From: Cyrtodaria siliqua
Lineage: Eukaryota; Mollusca; Bivalvia; Adapedonta; Hiatellidae
NCBI GenBank assembly: GCA_037043455.1
Contig: JAWPHD010005086.1
Location: forward strand, 107,211 to 171,210
Length of the DNA: 64,000 nucleotides
Reading direction: 5' to 3'
Shown here: positions 56,263-64,000 of the stretch, in pieces
Numbering within the stretch: position 1 is the first letter of the stretch
Layout of the letters: every line of letters begins with the position of its first letter
Notes under the pieces: model-generated
The model's database searches: none
Seen by the model: the letters and a program-made list of their open reading frames with translations, nothing else
Told to the model about the DNA's origin: nothing
Program-made: the position numbers and the translations under genes

Positions 56263-56682
56263 ATGGCAAGTGCAGTAGCAATGATGATAGGTGGCGCATT
56301 AACAAATGCATTGGCATTTAGCGGTTCAAATTATTTCTTTTCAAAAATGGGAAGTCATTCAGATGAGGAAAGACAAAGACATGACAAAGCCGTAGAACAA
56401 TTAAACGCAGCACAAGCGGAGTGGAATAAAAAAAGAACAGAGAGGTTAGATTTTATTAATAAGCAACTGCAAAAAGAGCATCATGCAGAGCAGACTTTTG
56501 ATGATGTAGACCAAGCTATGAAACAGTATTATTATACAACTGGCAAACATTTGCTTTTGGAACCGGAGCCCAAGTTGAGTGATTTTTATACACCATCTCC
56601 GGATCAACAGAATAGAGAAATTACGTTTATTGTGGTGGGCATGGCTGCAACTGGATTTGTGGCGTATAAATTGAGTTCATAA
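56263..56682 (+). CDS. Polinton coiled-coil protein with terminal hydrophobic helices
   Basis: 139 codons. N-terminal hydrophobic segment (AVAMMIGGALTNALAFSGSN), a charged coiled coil (~residues 35-95, with RHDKAVEQLNAAQAEWNKKR), then LSDFYTPSPDQQNRE and a C-terminal hydrophobic segment (ITFIVVGMAATGFVAYKL). Typical of a conserved Polinton protein of unknown role. Intact. Confidence 0.65.
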   Translation: MASAVAMMIGGALTNALAFSGSNYFFSKMGSHSDEERQRHDKAVEQLNAAQAEWNKKRTERLDFINKQLQKEHHAEQTFDDVDQAMKQYYYTTGKHLLLEPEPKLSDFYTPSPDQQNREITFIVVGMAATGFVAYKLSS

Positions 56683-56734
56683 AAAAAATAGTTTAAAACT
56701 ATAATTACTTTAGATTTGGAATGACTAAGTATGT

Positions 56735-57046
56735 TTACTTTGAAAAGACTAAGTCATATGCGTGATACCTATTTTTTTTTTTTTTTTTACATGGTTTCAA
56801 TCCAAGTGGTCGCATATAATATGGTGGTTTAGCACTCTTCTCTAATTTATTTTTGAGATGATCAGGCGCCCATACTTCACCGTTGTCTAATCATGTCAAT
56901 ACCATGGATGGACCATATTCAGTATCTACTATTTTCGTATCTGTAATTTTGTATATTTTATCTATTTCCAAGTCTGTCCATTTCTTTGTGCTATTTTGAT
57001 ATTGCTCTTCAAGCAGTTCATCAAATTGTGCAGTTGTGATTTCCAT
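56735..57046 (-). pseudogene. Small Polinton gene, broken by TGA and a homopolymer frameshift
   Basis: ATG at 57046 (MEITTAQFDELLEEQYQNS). The frame holds an in-frame TGA at 56891-56893 after YGPSMVLT, continues with EVWAPDHL and RPLGLKPCKKKK, and loses frame inside the 18-T run at ~56772-56789. A matching ending (RYHAYDLVFSK) lies in the next frame with its stop at 56735-56737. About 100 codons. Small proteins with a VWAP/RPLGLK pattern recur in Polintons. It diverges from the integrase across 40 bp. Confidence 0.55.
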
Positions 57047-57086
57047 TTTTTTATAGTTATATAAAGTTTAATATTTAGTAAAAAAA
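57047..57086. promoter_or_regulatory. Divergent promoter of integrase gene
   Basis: The 40-bp A/T-only-like gap (TTTTTATAGTTATATAAAGT) between start codons at 57046 and 57087 includes a TATATAAA box about 25 bp before the integrase ATG. Confidence 0.45.
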
Positions 57087-58001
57087 ATGGAAAATATTTA
57101 TTACAGCCCAAAAGGATTTTGGAAAGGTTACTCAGCAGTTAAAAAATTGGCAAAAGAGGCTGGTGTCAGTGAAAAAAAGGCATTAGAATTTTTAAAGAAA
57201 CAAGCTGTGTGGCAGATTTATTTACCCGCACCAAAGAAAATAGTTAGACCCAGGTTTGATGTTTCTGCTAAGAATGGAGTGCATCAAGCTGATTTGTTAT
57301 TTCTGCCGCATGATACTTTTGGCTTTGGTCGTGGCCGCAAGACATATAAATATGCGTTGACTGTTGTTGTTATTGCAAGTAGATATAAAGAAGCAGAGCC
57401 ACTGACTTCCAAGGATAGTAAAGAAGTTGCTAAAGCATTTGAGAAAATATACAGTCGGCATTTGAAATATCCAAAATTATTACAAGTGGATCCAGGCAGA
57501 GAATTTATGGGTACAGTATCGCAGTTGATGGCAAAACATAAAGTAAATATCAGACGAGGCAGAACAGAAATACACAGAGACCAAGCTTTAGTGGAAAGAT
57601 TTTACAGAACATTAGCTGAAAGATTGTTTGGCTATCAGTATGCTAAGGAAATAGATTCGCAAAAACGTAATAGAGAATGGGTAAAGAGATTACCAAAAGT
57701 TGTTAAAGCAATAAATGCGGAAACAAAAAAGCCTCCTCTTGTTGAAACAAAAACATTAAAAGATGATCCTATCTGTATGAATGCAAGTGTAAGATATTTA
57801 TATCAACCCGGGGAACAAGAAGGTGGAAGACGCAGAGCAACTGATCCAATGTGGAGTGTAGATATTCACAAGATTAAAAGTTATATGGTGACGCAAGGTA
57901 TAAGAGTATATTATTTGAAAGCACCAGCGCCACAGAGAGGATTTGTCAAAGAAGAATTACTTATTGTTCCTGCTGATACCCAAATTCATAAGGTTTTATA
58001 G
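57087..58001 (+). CDS. Polinton retroviral-type integrase (rve), intact
   Basis: 304 codons, uninterrupted. The RNase-H-fold core carries the DDE triad: D69 (GVHQADLLFL), D135 (LLQVDPGREF) and E170 (DQALVERFYR), with 34 residues between the last two. The N-terminal ~55 residues (YYSPKGFWKGYSAVKKLAKE) are helical and lack a clear HHCC zinc finger. The C-terminus (SVDIHKIKSYMV... RGFVKEELLIVP) resembles an SH3/chromodomain-like DNA-binding module. It would insert element ends into host DNA. The 3' end overlaps the PolB end by 16 bp, tail to tail. In a broken element, an open integrase is notable. Confidence 0.92.
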   Translation: MENIYYSPKGFWKGYSAVKKLAKEAGVSEKKALEFLKKQAVWQIYLPAPKKIVRPRFDVSAKNGVHQADLLFLPHDTFGFGRGRKTYKYALTVVVIASRYKEAEPLTSKDSKEVAKAFEKIYSRHLKYPKLLQVDPGREFMGTVSQLMAKHKVNIRRGRTEIHRDQALVERFYRTLAERLFGYQYAKEIDSQKRNREWVKRLPKVVKAINAETKKPPLVETKTLKDDPICMNASVRYLYQPGEQEGGRRRATDPMWSVDIHKIKSYMVTQGIRVYYLKAPAPQRGFVKEELLIVPADTQIHKVL

Positions 58002-61000
58002 AAACCATGTGCATCAGTTTTAATACCGTCTGGTGCTATGTATCTTTTAGAGTAAAATGGTGACAGTGTTACTTTGTTTACTTTTATGCCATATATCTCA
58101 TGCTTTATTGAGCGTATCATATTCATTTCATGGGTGTATTTTTTCTTGCCAAACAATGCATCCTTGTAGTTTTCAAAGTTTATGTGTTTTTCGACTACAT
58201 ATTTTTTTACACCCTTTGCTTTCTTAATAATCTGCTCATTCACTTTCAAAATAGAATCTTGTTTGGATCTTAATCCAATATCCTCAACTGTAGAAACACC
58301 AGCACATTCATCTTTCATTTTACCTATTGCTTTCTTAATAATCTTCTCATCCGCTTTCAAAATAGAATATAGTCCGGATCTTAACTCATCCGCTTTAGAA
58401 TATAGTTCGGGTCTTGATTCAATATACTCAACTATAGGAACACCAGGACATTCATCTTTCATTTTATCTATTACTTTTTCAATAACCTGCTCATCTGCTC
58501 TCAAAATAGAATATAGCTTGGGTCTTAATCCAACATACTCAACTATAGCAACACCAGCACACTCATCTTTCATCTTGCCTATTACTTTTTTATTTGTATT
58601 ATCGTGCATTGGATGATTTTGAGGATAATCACTTAGGTCATATTCATCTTTCATTTCAGACATATCTTTATATGCGTCTTCTGTTTTTATATCTACAAGC
58701 AAGCTGTCAGTATCTGTGTATAATAAAGTACAGTTATCTCCATACCTTTTTTTCGAAGTATTATAATACCAATCATACATCATATACTTTGATAAATCCA
58801 ATACTGACATCCCAACATAAATTGGTTTGTTTAATGTTAATTTTGTTTTGTTCACATGTATTGCTGACAATTCATCTGAAAATTTTATACGCCTGTTAAA
58901 GTTGGGTTTGGCTATTATTTTTCTTATCTTTTCATTTTCGGAGCCGTCAGTTCTGACTAGTTTTATATCTGTCCGCTTGCGTAGATTTTCCATTGTTTTG
59001 CCAAACACAGAGTTGTTCATAAGTTTGTAAAAATCTGTTTCAAATTTTGATTTAGCTTTTTTTCTAAGTTCTGTGTTTAGGTTTATGTATGATGCCATCC
59101 ATGGTTCTTCATTAAATTCTAATACTCTGTGTATTTTCTTTAGTTTCATGCCCAAAGATAAATACAGTTGCAGGTTTTTGTGATGTATCACATATTTTTC
59201 TTTGTCCATAAGATTGGGGACTAGTTGTTCTGTATTTATCATGCTATTATTTTCCAACAGACCTGTCTGGTATTCAGACAACCATTCTTTTTTCACTGCT
59301 AATCTTTCCGGTGCAAGTGGATAGTCATTATGAGATTCATGGAGTTCTTTAGGATATTCCAAATCAACTTAAAGTATTTGTCCTTTGCCAGGTTTTGGTT
59401 TAGAATATTTTCCTTTGTTTTTGGCTTTCCAAACAAAGCCAGAACATGGAAGTGGCTGACTCATTGCCCACCCATAAAGATTATTTGCATCCAGATACAT
59501 TAAGAAGTTGTTTTCCTCGTTAGGGTTATAATCAGCTACATGTGGATTGTTTGCTTTGGCATATCGTTTTGATACCATACTAATTCCACCACGCATTCCT
59601 TTTTCTACAAACAAGTGCTTGTCAATGTCTGTCAAAAGTTCTAATTCTATTTTTGAATGTTTGAGTAAAGTATCCCAAGATAATCCAGGTGCTGTATAGT
59701 AATGTAAAGCATCAAGTTTGTATGCACTCATACATGTTTTTCTAAAAGTTTGAAACACATCTGCTAACAGAGTTACATCAGTTTTTAGATATAAATCATG
59801 ATAGTCTCCAAGAGTTTTACAGTTAAACTCTTTCCATATTTTTTGAGCATATTTGTAATCTTTGGGACTTATACTTTCATCTGAGAGACTACTGTAAAAC
59901 TTTTCTATAGGTGGTAATTGCGTTTCCTTAAATCTTTCCATACTGTCCATATATTCGTATGGATAAACACCTTTTCGTAAAAGTAAATCTGTTTGTTCTC
60001 CAAACTGATTTTTGGTAATTTTGAAATCAGATTTGTCTGTTGCTTTAACCAATTTTTCCAGAGACGAAGCCATAAACTGAAAGCTATCCAAGAATCTGAG
60101 TTGTCCGGCACTAAATGAAATATACTTTTCAGCGTTGTTTGGAATGCATGTAATATTACCTGTCATTTTATGTATTTTTTGCATGATGAGATGACTATCA
60201 TATCCTTTGAGGTTATGAAATATAACAGGGATGATTGTTTTATTTTGGTTTTATTTTCAGTTTTAGGTTGCAGTTTTTATGTGCTGCACCTCTGTATTCT
60301 CCTGTAAAATGACAGCGGTCTCTTACTTTACCGTTTTTGCATTCCTTACCTATTTCATTCTCGCATATCCAACAGTGTGTTGCTTTTTCATAATCTTCCT
60401 CATTTTGTTGTGTCATGATTAAGGGTTTTGGGTGAGCAAATATTTTATTAATGTTGCTCTTCTCACGTTCCAAGTGATTTAAAAACTTTTCAACAACATC
60501 TTCACCTCTGTAAATAACAGGATCTTTAGCTTTGCCATCATATCTGACAACCTGGTATCCAAAACCACAAGCTTCGTGTACATTTTGAATTTCAGATTTC
60601 TTTCCAAATTTGATTGATTGCGGTTTGATTATACTCTCAAAATCAGCATATATTGCATAAGGCACAGGCATCTGATTTTGATGATTTTTAAATTGTGTGT
60701 GATTTTTACCTTCTTTTGGCATTTCTATTCTGCAAGAATTTTTGTTGATACCATCACAGTCTTCTTTGTGTTTGGTAAGTAGTCCTTTTCCAGAATAGCC
60801 GTGAAGGCAACGATCGCAGAAATAAGTTTTACCGTGATGTTTGTTTTGATCGTAAAGTAATCTATTTAAATATTTTAATCCAGCAATAGTGATATTTTGT
60901 TGTTATTGTTTTTGGTTCATTGGAATAATCATCAGGGTTATAATTGTCATTTATAATTCCTTCTTCATTATTTGGATCATCTTCATCTTCATTTTCTAAA

Positions 61001-61135
61001 TCAACCTCAACGTCTTCAGAAATTAAAAGCAAGTTAATTCTTTTTAGCAAGGTTGTTTTTGTTTTTCTACTTTTGAAAATTTGTGAAAATTGGAGTGGGA
61101 AAGTCAATACCATCCATATTCAACTTACCCATGTG
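57986..61135 (-). pseudogene. Polinton protein-primed DNA polymerase B, broken and N-terminally truncated
   Basis: Minus-strand open parts 61113-60862, ~60867-60240, ~60241-59369 and 59362-57986 read in order as PolB. Exonuclease motifs: YADFES (Exo I, ~60640), HNLKGYDSHL (Exo II, ~60200) and YLKTDVTLLADV (Exo III, ~59790). Polymerase motifs: LDANNLYGWAM (A, ~59480), NNSVFGKTMENLRKR (B, ~58990) and YTDTDSL (C, ~58710). Breaks: frameshifts near 60867 and 60241, an in-frame TAA at 59366-59368, possibly another shift near 61090, and loss of sequence beyond ~61135. It would copy the element by protein-primed synthesis. An internal block at 58220-58585 is triplicated. Confidence 0.9.
58220..58585 (-). 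repeat. In-frame triplication inside PolB
   Basis: Three successive copies of a ~37-residue block (GKMKDECAGV..VEY.GLRP, then LYSIL.ADE..IKK) lie downstream of motif C. Copies start at 58585, 58474 and 58330 on the minus strand, periods 111 and 144 bp. The second copy has an extra 11-residue internal duplication. All preserve the frame. The copies have diverged, the last one most. Confidence 0.85.
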
Positions 61136-62002
61136 TTTGTTATAACTAGATATCTTACCCATTATCGAATTTGTCCGAGATACAATCTGCAAGTTTGGTT
61201 AAGATTGCTCAAGGAATGTGGCCTCTATCGTGTAAACAAGATGAACAAGGGCCATAACTCCGTTATTACTGGTCCCAACTGGCTGGTTTTCGAACTTGTC
61301 CGAGCTTTCATTGATATCAACAATCTGGTAAAGTTTGAAAAAAGATCGGATGAAAAAAGAAGGCCCGTATCCGTGTTAACGAGGCCAAATTATAGCATAT
61401 TTCAGGAAATCGAGGGCCATAACACTCCGGTGTAAATGGTCCAATCTGGCTGGTTTTCGAACTCATCCAAGATTTCATTACTATTAACAAACTTTGCAAG
61501 TTTGGTAAAGATCAAATAATAAATGAAGGTGCTAGAATGTTCACAAGTCAGAAAATGACATTTTTTAGCCATAAGTGCGCCGTATGGTCCGATCTGGTTG
61601 GTTTTCAAACTCCTCCAAGATTTCATTGCTATTAACAACCTGTGCAAGTTTGGTAAAGATCAAATAATAAATGAGGTGCTAGAGTGTTCACAAGACAGAA
61701 TATGGCTTTTTTCAGAATAACAAGGGCCATAACTCCGCTGTTACTGGTCCGATCTGGCTGGTTTTCGATTTTGCCCGAGCTTTCATTGACATTAACAATC
61801 TGGTAAAGTTTTGGTAAAGATCGGATGAAAAATGAAGGCCCTATCGTCTTAACGAAGCAAAATATAGCATTTTTAAACTAAATCAAGGGCCATAACTCCG
61901 CTGTTACTGGTCCGATCTGGTTGGTTTCCGAACTTGTCCGAGCTTTCATTGATATTAACAATATGGTAAAGTTTGGTAAAGATCAGATCAGATGGAACAT
62001 GA
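61136..62002. repeat. Inverted copies of the ~162-bp repeat
   Basis: Five units in reverse orientation to 26787-28340, containing CAAGGGCCATAACTCCG, TGGTTTTCGAACTTGTCCGA and GGTAAAGATCGGATGAAAAA. They begin where PolB sequence stops. No gene. Confidence 0.8.
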
Positions 62003-63472
62003 AGGCCCTCATTCGCAACATCTCGTACACTGCTTCGCAGCATGACTCGAATGTAATACGCAGGTTTCCATATTGGTTACGTCATACTAGCGTGACGCGC
62101 GTCAGATTCCCGCCAAAACGAATTTGCATTCAAAATCAAAGTTATCTTCAACATTTTTGCAATGTAATTTAGCCGATTGCTCCTTCTATAGTTTATTTAC
62201 GTGAAAGCAGTGATAAAACCTTCATCTGTATTGTAAATAACAAACATGCAACGCAAATCATACATCAACACGTGTGGCCAAGCGGCCATAATGTTTATGT
62301 AGCAACAGCTTAGCAACAGCTGCACTATTTTCTGTGCCGTTGCCTTCCGGCTAACAGAACTGTAAAGATTTTGAACATACCAACGTAGTCTCGATCATCC
62401 AGACCTCTCGCGAGAACTTCTCTCAAAGAAGTCCAAACGATGGTCTGGAGAGTAAAGCTTCTTTAAAAAATTTGAGACATCAAAACGAGGTGTGGACAAA
62501 AAAAAAATCACCGGCCTCTGATTGGTCAACTTCAGTTTGTTATGGAAATCCGTGGGAATCACCACCCTACGTTCACGACGGCGTCAAATAGTATCGTGAC
62601 GTTACGCGCAATGTTGTGCAATAAAATTACTCCAAACATAGCTCAGCGGATCACGATTAATGCTAAAAATTAAATTTTAAACATCATTTTGTAAGATTAT
62701 ATTATGTTTTTAGAGACACTACAATAAAACGAAGTTTATTGTATATTTTAATAAGGACGTACACACATCCCATTGAAACTAATGTTGCGCGTAATTCAAC
62801 GTGCACTTTGCAATCGTGAACGCTCGACCATCCCGTCATTCCTCGGGATCCGCCTCGTGTGTATCACGGAGCGCTTCGGTATGTTCAAAATCTTACATTC
62901 TGTTAGCCGAAGGCAAACGGCACAGAAAATAGAGCAATGTTGCTAAGCTGTTGCTACATAAAACTTATGGCCGCTTGTCACACGCGTTGATGTATGATTT
63001 GGGTTGCATGTTTTGTTATTTACAATACAGATGAAGGTTGTATCACTGCTTTCATGTAAATTAAACTATAGATGGAGCATTCGCTTAAGGACATTGCAAA
63101 ATGTTGAAGATAACTTTGATTTTGAATGCAAATTCGTTTTGGCGGGATCTGACGCGCGTCACGCTAGTATGACGTACCCAATATGGAAACCTGCGTATTA
63201 CATTCGAGTCATGCTGCGAAGCAGTGTACGAGATGTTGCGAATGGTGCACTTTGATGTTGCAATCAAAATGACGTCACGTCGCAGTCAGTTTTTGACGGT
63301 TGGCGCCGTCTATCGGTCAACTTTTTTAAAGAACAGTGAGTCCAGACGCTCGCTAGCGCTCGCAGTCAACTTGAGTGTGTCTGGATGATAGAGACTAAAC
63401 ATACCGAAGCGCCGTGATACACACGAGGCGTGATCCCGAGGAATGACGGGATTGGCCGAGCGCTTCACGATA
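62003..63472. mobile_element. Nested foldback / TIR elements
   Basis: 62003-62383 is inverted at ~62884-63247 (~370-bp arms; landmarks CTTCGCAGCATGACTCGAA and GACGCGCGTCAGAT). A second pair, 62389-62410 / 63375-63397 (AGTCTC.ATCATCCAGAC), and a third, 62813-62882 / 63399-63472 (CGTCATTCCTCGGGATC), interlock with it. At least two elements are nested. No coding frame. Confidence 0.75.
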
Positions 63473-63479
63473 GGAAGGC

Positions 63480-64000
63480 CCTATCGTCTTACGAGACAAA
63501 AGTTAACGACGGACGACGGACGACTCGCCATCCCTAAAAATCACTAAAAATTACTTTTCTTTGCGATAACTCAGACAGCTGGCACTACAAACTCGAACTT
63601 TTGTGTCATTGTGTAATTGTGAAAATGCCCTTTTGGGTAGATTCGTGAAATGTAGGTTGCCATGGTAACAAAACTTGTAAAAAAAACACACTAAAAATTG
63701 CTTGTCTTCGCGACAACTCAAAAACATCTAGCACTGCAAACTCGAAACTTGGCAGGAATGTTTGTGCCATGGTCTAGTGTGCACCTTTACTTTTTGGGTA
63801 TATTTTCCTTAAGAAATGTGGTTGCATATGGCAACAAAATCACTAAAAATTGCTCGTCTTCGCAATAACTAAAAAATATCTGGCACTACAACTCGAAACT
63901 TGGCAGGAAAATGATTGTGTCGTGGTCTAGTTTTGCACCTGCCCTTTTGGTAGATATGCTTAAGAAACTGCGGTTGCTATGGTAACAAAACGTGTAAACA
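63480..64000 (+). repeat. Dispersed repeat, units of ~150 bp
   Basis: Three units with CTTCGCGATAACTCAAGAAC-type starts, GGCACTACAAACTCGAAACT and ATGGTAACAAAAC. They match 45590-45790, and the array continues beyond the window. Confidence 0.7.

Larger units (their letters stand above)
48961..61135. mobile_element. Degenerate Polinton/Maverick (adintovirus-like) endogenous element
   Basis: About 12.2 kb, AT-rich, intron-free and tightly packed with fourteen genes on both strands. It includes the diagnostic Polinton set: protein-primed family B DNA polymerase, retroviral-type integrase, double-jelly-roll major capsid protein, minor capsid protein and FtsK/HerA-type packaging ATPase. Polintons are self-synthesising transposons that probably also form virions. 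This copy cannot act alone: at least seven genes carry frameshifts or stops, PolB lacks its N-terminus, the right end runs into host repeats at ~61135, and I cannot find matching terminal inverted repeats or a maturation protease. Boundaries are approximate. Confidence 0.9.

Noticed and set aside
58182..58616. 144-codon plus-strand frame
   Set aside because: Antisense shadow of the triplicated PolB block, which has clear PolB motifs on the minus strand.
48895..62251. 66-bp inverted segments as Polinton terminal inverted repeats
   Set aside because: The right copy lies ~1 kb beyond where PolB stops, inside a separate foldback element that also has a third copy, and Polinton termini are usually much longer.

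Overview
The window looks like nuclear DNA of a marine invertebrate, most likely a bivalve mollusc. Two host genes are split by introns with ordinary GT-AG sites, and most of the remaining bases are dispersed and tandem repeats: Helitron/Helentron-like elements with internal arrays, foldback elements, MITEs and satellites. The species call is an inference from this architecture; no species-diagnostic gene is present.

Layout. (1) 1-19 kb: twelve plus-strand exons (1772-15890) encode the GKAP domain and C-terminus of a DLGAP5/HURP-like mitotic spindle protein; its 5' exons lie left of the window. Introns hold MITEs, a 1.7-kb Helentron-like element, and a pair of ~670-bp inverted repeats that bracket one exon. 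A 43-bp satellite follows the gene. (2) 20.9-44 kb: a TauD/TfdA-type 2-oxoglutarate/Fe(II) dioxygenase gene in four plus-strand exons. All active-site residues are present. Introns 1 (13.9 kb) and 2 (6.6 kb) are filled with a 3.7-kb foldback element, arrays rich in YY1-like and CRE motifs, a tRNA-like sequence inside a MITE, and a 5'-truncated LINE. (3) 44-49 kb: repeats only. (4) 49-61.1 kb: a degenerate Polinton/Maverick (adintovirus-like) endogenous element. It has a double-jelly-roll major capsid protein, a minor capsid protein, an FtsK/HerA-type packaging ATPase, a retroviral-type integrase, protein-primed DNA polymerase B and eight smaller conserved proteins. (5) 61.1-64 kb: repeats, including a nested foldback structure.

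In the Polinton, PolB and integrase would replicate and insert the element, and the capsid proteins and ATPase would build and fill a particle. The copy is dead: PolB, both capsid genes, the ATPase and three other genes carry frameshifts or stops, PolB is truncated at its N-terminus, and no right terminus or maturation protease is visible. The integrase and several small genes remain open.

The least expected observations are an in-frame triplication of a ~37-residue block in the Polinton PolB, a terminal signature (short palindrome then CTTGTT) shared by otherwise different repeat families, ten CRE octamers in 1.35 kb just before a coding exon, and an exon bracketed by long inverted repeats. 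No wholly new gene system was found.
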